A stretch of 64,000 bases of DNA from Natronospirillum operosum. GTDB taxonomy: Bacteria > Pseudomonadota > Gammaproteobacteria > Pseudomonadales > Natronospirillaceae. Below, piece by piece: positions 38,489 through 47,571 of this stretch. Position numbers and translations under genes: made by a program. Location of the stretch: assembly GCF_004768465.1 (NCBI RefSeq), contig NZ_SRMF01000008.1:1-64000 (forward strand). Direction: 5' to 3'. A model generated the notes under the pieces. That model was not told the DNA's origin. It saw only the letters and a list, made by a program, of their open reading frames with translations, and searched no databases. How positions within the stretch are numbered: position 1 is the first letter of the stretch; every line of letters starts with the position of its first letter.

Positions 38489-39529
38489 TCAGTGCTCATC
38501 CTGTTTCGACTGGTGGCGTCGTGCCAGGCGGTCGTGCATTTCGGCCGAGTCCTGATGCCGCTCGTGCACCTTTTCTTCCAGAAAATCCACCACCTGGCGC
38601 TGCAGCTTCACCTTGTTCAGACGATTGATATTGGTAATGCCACCCGGATTGCAGACATTCACTTCCAGAATCTTGTCGCCAATCATGTCCAGGCCTACAA
38701 AATAGAGGCCGTCCCGCGCCAGCTTGGGACCGACCTTGCGCAGGATGCGTTTCTGGCTGGCCGTCATGGTGTACGCATGGGCCGTGCCACCGGTCTGGAT
38801 ATTGGCGCGGAACTCGCCCTCAGCCGGCTTGCGGTTGTAGGCGCCGATAAAGCGCCCGTTGAGCATCAGCACCCGGACATCACCCTGGTCAGCGCCTTCT
38901 ATATACTCCTGCAGAATCACATAGTTGCGCCCGCCATCGATGTAGAAATCGAGCAGGGAGTTGATATTGGTCATGGCCCGCCGTTCGAGCACGATCACGC
39001 CACGGCCGCCGGAACCGTCCAGCGGTTTCAGGATCATGCGGTCATGTTCCGATTCCTGAATCATGCGCAGCAGGTAGTCCTTGTTCTTGGACACATGCGT
39101 GACCGGCAGGAATTCGTTATGGGGGTCATGGAAGGTGGTGGTATAGAGCTTGTTGTTGGCCTTGCGCAGGCCATCGACCTCGTTGACCACCATGGTCAGG
39201 TCCTTGACCGAATCAAGAAAGTTGTAGGTAATGGGGTCGATCGGCGGGTCCTTGCGGATGAAAATCACATCCAGCGCCTGCAATGGCATCAGCTTGTCAT
39301 CCAACTGCGCCCGTTTGAAAAAGGTGGCCACCTGTTCCGGCACCTTGTCACCCGACATGCGCACCCGCTTGACGAAACCATAGACGACATTGTTGCGCAC
39401 GGTCAGGTTGCGCACATAAAGGACCGACACCTTGTAGCCGCGCTGCAGGCATTCCTGCATGATCAGCAGGGTCGAACTCTTGCCGGGCTCCAGATTCGCC
39501 CAGTCTTCAATCAGAAAACCAACATGCAT
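38489..39529 (-). CDS. gshB: Glutathione synthetase
   Basis: A 346-residue ATP-grasp protein starting MHVGFLIEDWANLEPGKSST. Motifs: VIFIRKDPPIDPITYN (the GshB signature IRKDPP), LKPLDGSGGRGVIVLE (ATP-grasp loop), and FVGLDMIGDKILEVNVCNPGG (metal- and ATP-binding C-terminal part). It joins gamma-glutamylcysteine and glycine. About 30 residues longer than E. coli GshB, mostly as a charged C-terminal tail. It follows ppc by 13 bases; in E. coli gshB is directly followed by yqgE. Confidence 0.92.
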   Translation of the reverse strand: MHVGFLIEDWANLEPGKSSTLLIMQECLQRGYKVSVLYVRNLTVRNNVVYGFVKRVRMSGDKVPEQVATFFKRAQLDDKLMPLQALDVIFIRKDPPIDPITYNFLDSVKDLTMVVNEVDGLRKANNKLYTTTFHDPHNEFLPVTHVSKNKDYLLRMIQESEHDRMILKPLDGSGGRGVIVLERRAMTNINSLLDFYIDGGRNYVILQEYIEGADQGDVRVLMLNGRFIGAYNRKPAEGEFRANIQTGGTAHAYTMTASQKRILRKVGPKLARDGLYFVGLDMIGDKILEVNVCNPGGITNINRLNKVKLQRQVVDFLEEKVHERHQDSAEMHDRLARRHQSKQDEH

Positions 39530-39542
39530 AGTTTCGGTTCCG

Positions 39543-42182
39543 TTATCCTGTATTGCGCATACCGGCGGCAATGCCGGCAATGGTTACCATCAAGGCTTTT
39601 TCAATCACCTGCACTCGGGACGCCGGCCACTGTTCGCGCTCCGCCTGCCGTTCACGCGCCAGCAGTTCTATCTGCAGCCAGTGCAGCGGTTCGATATAGG
39701 GCTCGCGCAGCAGGATGCTCTCGCGGTTCCACTGATCACTGCGCATCAGCGTGTCTTCGCTGAGCAGTGCCTTGAGCGTCGCGGCATCGGCCAGCAGACG
39801 GTCAGCCAGGGTCTGCCCCAGGTGCTGCAATTCGGCTGGCACCAGGCGCTCAGCATAGGCCCGCGACAGATCGGCGTCGGTTTTCATGAACACCATTTCC
39901 AGCATGGCCAGCCGGGTGGCAAAGAAAGGCCAATCCTGACTCATTTCGTCCAGGGTGGCTGCATCCTGCCCATCCCGGGCCGTGCGGATGGCCTCGACTG
40001 CACCCAACCAGCTGGGCAGCAACAAGCGATTCTGTGACCAGGCAAAAATCCACGGGATGGCCCGCAGGGATTCTACGCCGCCTTCCTTCTTGCGTTTGGT
40101 CGGACGACTGCCCAGCGGCAGCTTGGCCAGCTCCTGCTCCGGCGTCGCGGCACGGAAAAAGGGCACAAAATCCGGGTCGTCCCGGACCACGGCGCGATAA
40201 TGCCGGCAGGATTCATCCGCCAGCCGGTCCATCAGGTCGCGCCAGGCCGGCTGGGGCTCCGGTGGCGGCTGCAGCAGGGCTTCCAGCAGTGCACTGGCAT
40301 AGAGTTGCAGACTGCGCACCGCGAGGTCCGGCAGACCGAACTTGAAACGAATCATCTCCCCCTGCTCGGTGACCCGCAGACCGCCGTCCACGGAGCCTGG
40401 CGGCTGGGACAGTATGGCGGCATGGGCCGGGCCACCACCGCGGCCGATACTGCCGCCCCGACCATGGAACAGGGTCAGGGTCAGGTCATGGGTCTGCGCC
40501 AGCTTGACCAGCGCCTCCTGGGCTCGGTACTGGGCCCAGTTGGCGGCCAGCACGCCGGCATCCTTGGCCGAATCCGAATAACCGATCATGACCGCCTGCT
40601 GACCTTGAATATAGCCCCGATACCAGTCGATGTTCAGCAGCGCGCCAATGGTCTCTGTGGCGCCGTTCAGGTCATCCAGGGTTTCAAACAGGGGAGCTAC
40701 GGGCATGGCCCAGTCGACTCCGCATTCACGCAACAGCAACTGCACGGCCAGCACATCGGAAGGACGACTGGCCATGGAAATCACATAGAGTCCGAATGAT
40801 TCGGGCGGAAAGCGGCTGATCGTGCGACAGGTATCCAGCACCTCCCGGGTCTCGGGGGAAGGGGACCACTGACGGGGGAGCAGGGGCCTGCGACTGGCCA
40901 GCTCACGCAGCAGGAAGGCCTGCTTTTCTTCCTCGGTCCAGTGGGTATAGTCGCCCAGGCCCAGATAGCGCGTCAGCTCGCCGAGCGCATTGAGGTGGTA
41001 CTCGCTGTGCTGGCGGATATCGAGGCGCTGCAGACCGGTACCGAAGGTGTGTACCCGGCGCAAGGTGTCCTTGAGTCGGCCATCGGCGATCACATCGAGG
41101 CCACAGGCACACAGGGAATCATGGCAGGCCTGCAGCGGGGTCAGCAGGGCATCATCGCTGAGCAGACAGTCTTCCAGTGCCACCCGATCCCCGCTGAGAC
41201 GCCGATTGATGGCTTCCTTGACCTGCAGCAGCCGGTTGCGCAGTGATTTCAGCAAGGCGCGATAGGGTTCGGGGCCGTCACCGGCCAGGGTGCGGAACTC
41301 CTCGGTGCAGTCGGCCATGGACAGTTCCGACCCCAGTTGATGCAGGGTATCGGCAAAGAGCTCGGCGGCTTTCCAGCGCGCCAGCAACAGGACCTGCTCG
41401 GTCACCGCAGCGGTGACGTTGGGGTTGCCGTCCCGATCACCGCCCATCCAGGAGGAAAAGCGTACCGGCCGGGCGGCCAGCGGCAAATCCAGTTCGTGTT
41501 CCGCCAGGGTCGATTCATAGTCGCGCAGGAAACGGGGTACTGCGTCCCACAGGGAATTCTCGATAACGGCAAAGCCCCAGCGGGCCTCATCGACCGGCGT
41601 CGGTCGCGTGGCGCGGATTTCTTCCGTATGCCAGGACTGGCTGACCAGTTCCTCGATGCGTCGGTCCGCGTCCCTGGTGGCCTCCGGATCACGACCGTCA
41701 TCCCAGTGCCAGAGTTCACTGGCCAGTTCACTGTACTTGTGGATCAGGGTGCGCCGGGTGACCTCGGTCGGGTGGGCCGTCAATACCATGTCCATATGCA
41801 GCTTGTTCACCGCCGTCTGCCGGGCCGCCTGGGTAACACCACCGGTACGCAGACGCTCGAGGGTGTCGGGGAGCGGATTCGGATAGGGCTGCTGGGCTCG
41901 ACCCGCCGGCGACACCGTATGGTGCTGTTCGGCGATATTGGCCAGGTTCAGAAACTGGGCAAAGGCGCGGGCCAGTACCAGCAGGTCTTCATCGTTGTGG
42001 GTACGGAAGGTTTCGGCCATTTTCTGGCGCGCCGACAGGTCACCCTCACGCGCCGCCTTGCCCAGATGGCGCAGCGCTTCCACCCGCTCCAGCCAGGCTT
42101 CACCATGGGCCCCGGCAATGGTGCGGCCCAGCGTTTCGCCCAGTTGTCTGACCTGACGGCGCAGTTGTGCATGTGCTGCCAT
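39543..42182 (-). CDS. ppc: Phosphoenolpyruvate carboxylase
   Basis: An 879-residue enzyme of normal length. The catalytic His is in DMVLTAHPTEVTRR, the second active-site motif is LFHGRGGSIGRGGGPAHAAI, and the protein ends with the invariant C-terminal NTG. It fixes bicarbonate on phosphoenolpyruvate to give oxaloacetate, replenishing the TCA cycle. It lies between yqgE (47-base gap) and gshB, which are neighbours in many gammaproteobacteria. Confidence 0.97.
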   Translation of the reverse strand: MAAHAQLRRQVRQLGETLGRTIAGAHGEAWLERVEALRHLGKAAREGDLSARQKMAETFRTHNDEDLLVLARAFAQFLNLANIAEQHHTVSPAGRAQQPYPNPLPDTLERLRTGGVTQAARQTAVNKLHMDMVLTAHPTEVTRRTLIHKYSELASELWHWDDGRDPEATRDADRRIEELVSQSWHTEEIRATRPTPVDEARWGFAVIENSLWDAVPRFLRDYESTLAEHELDLPLAARPVRFSSWMGGDRDGNPNVTAAVTEQVLLLARWKAAELFADTLHQLGSELSMADCTEEFRTLAGDGPEPYRALLKSLRNRLLQVKEAINRRLSGDRVALEDCLLSDDALLTPLQACHDSLCACGLDVIADGRLKDTLRRVHTFGTGLQRLDIRQHSEYHLNALGELTRYLGLGDYTHWTEEEKQAFLLRELASRRPLLPRQWSPSPETREVLDTCRTISRFPPESFGLYVISMASRPSDVLAVQLLLRECGVDWAMPVAPLFETLDDLNGATETIGALLNIDWYRGYIQGQQAVMIGYSDSAKDAGVLAANWAQYRAQEALVKLAQTHDLTLTLFHGRGGSIGRGGGPAHAAILSQPPGSVDGGLRVTEQGEMIRFKFGLPDLAVRSLQLYASALLEALLQPPPEPQPAWRDLMDRLADESCRHYRAVVRDDPDFVPFFRAATPEQELAKLPLGSRPTKRKKEGGVESLRAIPWIFAWSQNRLLLPSWLGAVEAIRTARDGQDAATLDEMSQDWPFFATRLAMLEMVFMKTDADLSRAYAERLVPAELQHLGQTLADRLLADAATLKALLSEDTLMRSDQWNRESILLREPYIEPLHWLQIELLARERQAEREQWPASRVQVIEKALMVTIAGIAAGMRNTG

Positions 42183-42229
42183 GACTAGTTACTCCATTAC
42201 GGATGCAGAGATGGATCGCCCCTGGCGAA

Positions 42230-42778
42230 TCAGGCCTGGCCACCGCCGGCCAGCATGGCCGGATCGATGCCCAGTTCGGACAGCGCTGCGTCATAGCGCT
42301 CATAGGGGGCACAGTCGAACACCAGCCCGGCGCGCGCCGGCACGGTCAGCCAGGCATTGCTGGCCAGTTCCTGCTCCAGCTGGCCGGCACCCCAGCCCGC
42401 GTAACCGAGGCAGATCTGATACCGGGCCGGGCCTGTGCCGCCGGCAACGGCCTGCAGAACGTCCTTGGACGTGGTAACGCTCCAGTGATCATTGCTGACC
42501 GAGGATTCCCACTCCTGCTGATCACCATGCAGCACGAAACCGCGCTCGCGCATTACCGGCCCGCCAAACACCAGAGGCGGGGCGGTCGCGCTGCTCTCGG
42601 CCGGGATGCCCAGATTACCGAACAGTTCGGCCTGGGTCATGGCTACCGGCTTGTTGACGATGATGCCCATGGCGCCGTCATCATCATGCTGCACAATATA
42701 GACCACGGCCCGCGCAAAGAAAGCATCCTGCAGCAGCGGCATGGCGACCAGCAGGTGGTGTGACAGAGACTGGCTCAT
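42230..42778 (-). CDS. yqgE: UPF0301 (YqgE/AlgH) family protein
   Basis: A 182-residue protein with the family signatures HHLLVAMPLLQDAFFARAVVYI in pieces, DDGAMGIIVNKP, FGGPVMRERGFVLH and LGYAGWGAGQLEQEL. Cytoplasmic, biochemical role unclear; called AlgH in Pseudomonas because of an early link to alginate regulation. It is divergent from the chemoreceptor gene across a 188-bp gap. Confidence 0.93.
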   Translation of the reverse strand: MSQSLSHHLLVAMPLLQDAFFARAVVYIVQHDDDGAMGIIVNKPVAMTQAELFGNLGIPAESSATAPPLVFGGPVMRERGFVLHGDQQEWESSVSNDHWSVTTSKDVLQAVAGGTGPARYQICLGYAGWGAGQLEQELASNAWLTVPARAGLVFDCAPYERYDAALSELGIDPAMLAGGGQA

Positions 42779-42900
42779 GCGGTGAAGCTCACACGGACGG
42801 GTATCGACATAGCGGGGCGCTTCCTCGATCGAATTTCGGTCATAGCCGCATTATGGAGGACGATCCGGCCGGGATACAAATGCAATCTGGCGAGTCTGAC

Positions 42901-42927
42901 TATAGTTCACAGGGGCATGGCCGATAA
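42901..42927 (+). promoter_or_regulatory. Sigma28 (FliA)-type promoter of the chemoreceptor gene
   Basis: TATAGTTC (42901-42908), an 11-bp spacer, and GCCGATAA (42920-42927). The E. coli flagellar class 3 consensus is TAAAGTTT-N11-GCCGATAA, so the -10 is perfect, the spacer exact, and the -35 matches at six of eight bases. It lies 39 bases before the ATG at 42967. This implies that the receptor is expressed with late flagellar genes. Confidence 0.75.
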
Positions 42928-42966
42928 TTGTCATCAGCGCCCCCCAATTCTGCAGTGGAGTAAAAG

Positions 42967-44835
42967 ATGGCCAGCCTGCGCGTTAAACTCATGCTGGCGG
43001 TGCTGCTGATGGCCTTTCTGGCCATCGCAGTGCGTTCCGCCTTTGCCTATATTGATCAGCGTAACCAGACGCTGGATCTGGTGTCGAGCCAGATCGACAT
43101 TGCCGGGGCCACCCTGTCGTCCAACATCGACCAGTGGCTGACACGCAACAAGCAGACCGTGGAGGCCGCCGCTGACAGGCTCGCCGCTGGCCAGGACACC
43201 ATAGAGGTGCTGGATCTGATTGTGCGCGCCGGCAACTATATGTTCGCCTATCTGGGTGAAGACGACGGCACCATGACGCTGCGTCCGGAAGATCCGCTGC
43301 CCGATGACTATGATCCGCGCACCCGGCCCTGGTACGAACTGGCCGTGGCCGACAACGATTCGGTGCTGACCAGCCCCTATGCCGATGCCGCTACCGGGGA
43401 ACTGATACTGACTTTCGCTACCCCCTGGCCGGGTCAGGGCGTCGTAGGCGCCGATGTGTCTCTGCAGGAGGTTGTCCGCTCTGTACTGGCCGTCGATCTG
43501 ACTGCCAGCGGCTACGCCTTTCTGGTCGACGGCGAGGGCAACCTGATTGCCCACCCCGACGAGGAGCTGGCCCTGGCCGAGACCACACGCATGAATTCGG
43601 AACTCACGCCAGCGGCACTGCGTGAACTGCGCCGCAGCGGCGACATGCGCACCCTGACCATAGACGGGCGTACCAGCCTGGTGAGCTTTACCACCATTCC
43701 GGACAGTGACTGGAGCCTGGGTTTCGTACTTGATCGATCCCAGGTCTATGCGCCGGTCAACCGGGCTCTGATTGCTACCATCGTCGGCACCCTGATGATA
43801 CTGGCCGTCTACGGGGTGGTAGCCTGGATACTGCTGGGCTGGCTGTTGCGCCCGCTGCAACGCATGCGTCAGGCCATGCTGGACATCGGCAGTGGCGGTG
43901 GCGACCTTACACAGCGCCTGGAAGTCCATGGCCGGGACGAAATTGCCCAGGTCAGCGGCGCCTTCAATCAACTGATGGGCACCATGCAATCACTGCTGCA
44001 GGAAGTCAGAGCCACCGGGGATCGGCTGACCCAGCAGGCCAGTGACACGCACGGTGACGTGGATCGCAACAATACCCAGATCAGGCGCCAGCAGGACGAA
44101 ATCGGTCAGGTGGCAGCGGCTATTCACGAGATGTCCGTGACCGCCAATGAAGTGGCCCAGGGCGCGCAGGAAACCCTGGAAGCCGCCAAGGCCTCGGGCG
44201 AAGCGGCCGAGAGCGGTCTGGAGAAGGCGCAGCACAACAAGGGCAACATGGAACTCCTGAGCACCCGCATCAATGAATCCACAGAGGTGATTCAGGGGCT
44301 CAACGACCATGCACTGAAGATCAACACCATCATTTCTACCATTCAGGAAATAGCCGAACAGACCAACCTGCTGGCCCTGAACGCAGCCATAGAGGCCGCC
44401 CGTGCCGGCGAGCACGGACGCGGCTTCGCTGTGGTGGCCGACGAGGTGCGCGCCCTGTCCAAGCGCACGCATGAAGCCACGGGTGAAATCCAGTCCATGA
44501 TCGAACAGCTGCAGGGCCAGACCAGCCAGTCGGTCGACATGATGCAGCAGTCAGTCGAACTCACCGCAGACACCAGAGAGAATGCCATCCAGGTCTCCGA
44601 GAGCCTGAACGCCATTCATGAAGCGGTGCAGCACATCAATGACCGCTCGGAGCGGATTGCAGACGCGTCCGGTGAGCAGCACAAGGCCACGGACGAGATC
44701 AGCCGCATCACTTCGGAGATCAAGACCGCCGCTGACGAAATGGCCGGCAACTCGCATGATGCCGCAGAGCGGGCGCGGGAACTGGGCAGCCTGGCGCAGG
44801 ATCTGGAGGATAAACTGCGCCGCTTCGTGCTCTGA
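42967..44835 (+). CDS. Methyl-accepting chemotaxis protein with Cache sensor domain
   Basis: A 622-residue transmembrane receptor. Membrane segments are at about residues 7-27 and 265-290; between them is a periplasmic dCache-like domain with [10 protein letters not shown], followed downstream by a phenylalanine/tyrosine-rich second lobe. A HAMP domain follows (about 285-340), then the signalling coiled coil. The conserved hairpin tip lies at about 461-497 ([20 protein letters not shown], then [14 protein letters not shown]). dCache sensors often bind amino acids, polyamines or organic acids; the ligand here is unknown. A FliA-type promoter stands 39 bases upstream. There is no C-terminal pentapeptide for CheR docking. 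Confidence 0.93.
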   Translation: MASLRVKLMLAVLLMAFLAIAVRSAFAYIDQRNQTLDLVSSQIDIAGATLSSNIDQWLTRNKQTVEAAADRLAAGQDTIEVLDLIVRAGNYMFAYLGEDDGTMTLRPEDPLPDDYDPRTRPWYELAVADNDSVLTSPYADAATGELILTFATPWPGQGVVGADVSLQEVVRSVLAVDLTASGYAFLVDGEGNLIAHPDEELALAETTRMNSELTPAALRELRRSGDMRTLTIDGRTSLVSFTTIPDSDWSLGFVLDRSQVYAPVNRALIATIVGTLMILAVYGVVAWILLGWLLRPLQRMRQAMLDIGSGGGDLTQRLEVHGRDEIAQVSGAFNQLMGTMQSLLQEVRATGDRLTQQASDTHGDVDRNNTQIRRQQDEIGQVAAAIHEMSVTANEVAQGAQETLEAAKASGEAAESGLEKAQHNKGNMELLSTRINESTEVIQGLNDHALKINTIISTIQEIAEQTNLLALNAAIEAARAGEHGRGFAVVADEVRALSKRTHEATGEIQSMIEQLQGQTSQSVDMMQQSVELTADTRENAIQVSESLNAIHEAVQHINDRSERIADASGEQHKATDEISRITSEIKTAADEMAGNSHDAAERARELGSLAQDLEDKLRRFVL

Positions 44836-44853
44836 CCGCTCCGCCGCCCGGGT

Positions 44854-46908
44854 TCAGGCGGCCCGGGTGGTGATACCCGAATGGCGCAGCAGGGCGTCGA
44901 TTTGCGGATCCCGACCCCGGAAGGCCCGGTACAACTCTGCGGCTGGCCGGGCTCCGCCCTGGGCCAGAATGCAGTCGCGAAAGTCCTGCGCCGGTGCGGC
45001 AGCAAATATCCCTTCCTCTTCAAAGCGGGCAAAGGCATCGGCGCTCAGCACCTCGGCCCACTTGTAGCTGTAATAGCCTGCCGCGTAGCCGCCGGAAAAG
45101 ATGTGACCAAAGCTGTTTTCGAAACGGGCATAGGGGGCCACCGGTACCACACAGACGCGCTCGCGGACCTGTCGCAGTGATTCCCGTATGGCCTCGACCC
45201 CGGCGCCCGGCTGCCAGTTGGCGTGCAGTTCGAAATCGAACAGCGAGAATTCCAGCTGCCGCATCATCTGCAGCGCAGACTGGAAGTTGCGCGCCCGCAA
45301 CATGCGCTCCAGCAGGCCCTGCGGCAGTGGTTCACCGGTATCCACATGACCGGAGATAAAGGCCAGAGCTTCCGGCTCCCAGCAGAAGTTCTCCATGAAC
45401 TGGCTGGGCAGTTCGACCGCATCCCAGGCCACGCCATTGATGCCACTGACCGAGCCTACCTCTACCTGCGTCAGCATGTGATGCAGACCATGGCCGAACT
45501 CGTGAAACAGGGTGGTGACCTCGTCATGGGTCAGCAGTCCAGGCCGCCCCCCGACCGGGGCCGTGAAATTGCAGGTCAGGTAGGCCACCGGCAACTGCAG
45601 CCCCCGCTCGGTGCGCCGCCGGATACGGCAATCATCCATCCAGGCACCGCCGCGCTTGCCCTGGCGGGCATAGGGGTCGAGGTAGAACAGCGCTACCGGC
45701 TGCCCCTGATCCTGCAGTTCGAACAGGCGCACATCCGGATGATAGGTATCGAAGTCCTGCCGTTCCACCACATCGATGTGGTACAGCCGGCGCACCAGCT
45801 CGAACAGTCCGGACAGCACCCGGTCCACCGGGAACCAGGGTTTCAGTTGCTCGTCCGACAGCGCATAGCGCGCCTGCTTGAGCTGTTCACTGGCCCAGGG
45901 CAGATCCCAGGACTCCAGCTGGTCCAGACCCAGCTCGCTGCGGGCGAAGTCTTCCAGTTCGGCAAATTCCTCCCGCGCCTGCGGCAGCGCCCGGTCCGCC
46001 AACTGGTGCAGGAAGCCCAGTACCTCATCCACCGAGGATGCCATGCGGGTTTCCAGTGCTTCTTCGGCGTAGTGCGCATAGCCCAGCATCCGCGCCGCTT
46101 CATGCCGCCGGTCCATGATATCGGCCATCAGCGGGCTGTTGTCCCAGCGTCCCGCCTGCGGCCCCTGATCGGAAGCGCGGGTATTGAAGGCTGCGTGCAC
46201 TTCCCGGCGCAGGGCACGGTCATTGGCATAGGTCATGACCGGCAGGTAGGAGGGGAATTCCAGATTGATCAGCCAGCCTGTCTTGCCAGCGACCTCGGCA
46301 TTGGCGGCCAGCGTATCCAGTGCCGACTCCGGCAGGCCATCCAGGCGATTCCTGTCCTCGATCAGCAGGGTCCAGCCCTGGGTGGCGTCCAGCAACTGCT
46401 CGGAAAAACGATTGGACAGGCTGGCCAGCTCCGACATCAGGGTTCGAAAACGCGCCTGCTGGTCGGCCGGCAGGTCAATACCGGCCAGCCGGCCATCACG
46501 CAGCACATTGTCCACGGCGGTCTGCTCGGCCGGCGTCAGTGCGGCCCAGTGCCGGCCATTGCGCAGGGCCTGATAGCGGGCATGGAGGCCCGCATGCTGG
46601 GCCACCTCGGTTTCATGTTCGGTCAGCCGCTCGACGGCCTGCCGGTAGACCTCGCGCCATTCCGGGCGGTCGCGCACGCCGGCCAGATGACTGACCGGGG
46701 AAAAGGCCTGTGCCACCTCGTCTTCGACCTGCTCCAGCGGCGCCATGACGGAATCCCAGGTCGCCGTGCCCGCATCAGCAGCCACGGCTTCGACCACGGC
46801 GTTGTAACGCGCCAGCAAGGTATCCAGAGCCGGCAAGACATGCTCGGCTTCCAACAGCGAAAAGGGGGGCAGTTCATGTGCTGTCAGCAAAGGGTTGGCC
46901 GCAGTCAT
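44854..46908 (-). CDS. prlC: Oligopeptidase A (M3 metallopeptidase)
   Basis: A 684-residue zinc peptidase. The zinc site is His469-Glu470-x-x-His473 in TLFHEFGHGLHHML, followed by the third ligand region GVAWDAVELPSQFMENFCWE. It degrades short peptides, including signal-peptide fragments, in the cytoplasm. Convergent with the chemoreceptor gene and divergent from the gamma-carbonic anhydrase gene, as in Pseudomonas (prlC-yrdA). Confidence 0.96.
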   Translation of the reverse strand: MTAANPLLTAHELPPFSLLEAEHVLPALDTLLARYNAVVEAVAADAGTATWDSVMAPLEQVEDEVAQAFSPVSHLAGVRDRPEWREVYRQAVERLTEHETEVAQHAGLHARYQALRNGRHWAALTPAEQTAVDNVLRDGRLAGIDLPADQQARFRTLMSELASLSNRFSEQLLDATQGWTLLIEDRNRLDGLPESALDTLAANAEVAGKTGWLINLEFPSYLPVMTYANDRALRREVHAAFNTRASDQGPQAGRWDNSPLMADIMDRRHEAARMLGYAHYAEEALETRMASSVDEVLGFLHQLADRALPQAREEFAELEDFARSELGLDQLESWDLPWASEQLKQARYALSDEQLKPWFPVDRVLSGLFELVRRLYHIDVVERQDFDTYHPDVRLFELQDQGQPVALFYLDPYARQGKRGGAWMDDCRIRRRTERGLQLPVAYLTCNFTAPVGGRPGLLTHDEVTTLFHEFGHGLHHMLTQVEVGSVSGINGVAWDAVELPSQFMENFCWEPEALAFISGHVDTGEPLPQGLLERMLRARNFQSALQMMRQLEFSLFDFELHANWQPGAGVEAIRESLRQVRERVCVVPVAPYARFENSFGHIFSGGYAAGYYSYKWAEVLSADAFARFEEEGIFAAAPAQDFRDCILAQGGARPAAELYRAFRGRDPQIDALLRHSGITTRAA

Positions 46909-47002
46909 AATGCTTTCCTCGGGTTCTGTTCAGGGCTATCCGGGCTGGGGCTATCTGCTATAGTGGGGCCGCATTCATTCAGTATCAATTGCGGATCCAG
47001 CC

Positions 47003-47560
47003 ATGAGCAGAATCAGTTTTCGTGACCACACGCCACGCCTCGGTGAGCGGGTCATGATCGACCCCCTGGCCTTTGTACTCGGCGATGTGGAGCTCGGGGA
47101 TGACGTCTCCGTCTGGCCCGGTGCCATTATCCGTGGTGACATGCATCGCATACGGGTCGGTGCCCGCACCTCTGTACAGGACGGTGCGGTCCTGCACATC
47201 ACCCATGCCAGCGATTACAACCCGGACGGTCACCCGCTGGTCATCGGCAGTGATGTGACCATCGGCCACCAGGCCTGCCTGCACGGCTGCACTCTGGGCG
47301 ACGAGATTCTGGTCGGCATCGGGGCCAGAGTCCTCGACGGGGCCGTGGTGCAGGATCAGGTCGTGATCGGCGCCGGCACCCTGGTGCCCCCCGGCAGGAC
47401 GCTGGAAAGCGGCTACCTTTATATGGGCAGCCCGGCGAAGGCGGCCCGCCCGCTCAGCGACCGGGAGCGGACCTTCTTTCGCTACACAGCGGCCAACTAT
47501 GTACGGCTCAAGGACGACTATCTCGACGCCGGCATTGATCGCCGCACCGGCGGGCGCTGA
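47003..47560 (+). CDS. yrdA: Gamma-class carbonic anhydrase-like protein (YrdA family)
   Basis: A 185-residue left-handed beta-helix protein of hexapeptide repeats. Three zinc-type histidines are visible in HITHAS, GHQACLHGC and their surroundings, and the repeat pattern runs from about residue 25 to 140 (GDDVSVWPGAIIRGDMHRIR and similar). The family forms trimers; enzymatic activity varies among members. Its stop codon is the loop of a small hairpin (GGCGC-TGA-GCGCC, 47553-47565) that separates it from the convergent lon gene. Confidence 0.92.
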   Translation: MSRISFRDHTPRLGERVMIDPLAFVLGDVELGDDVSVWPGAIIRGDMHRIRVGARTSVQDGAVLHITHASDYNPDGHPLVIGSDVTIGHQACLHGCTLGDEILVGIGARVLDGAVVQDQVVIGAGTLVPPGRTLESGYLYMGSPAKAARPLSDRERTFFRYTAANYVRLKDDYLDAGIDRRTGGR

Positions 47561-47565
47561 GCGCC
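47553..47565. other. Hairpin containing the yrdA stop codon
   Basis: GGCGC and GCGCC pair around a three-base loop that is the TGA stop of yrdA, in the 11-base gap to the convergent lon gene. No T-run is present on either strand. It may mark both mRNA 3' ends. Confidence 0.35.
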
Positions 47566-47571
47566 TACTGG

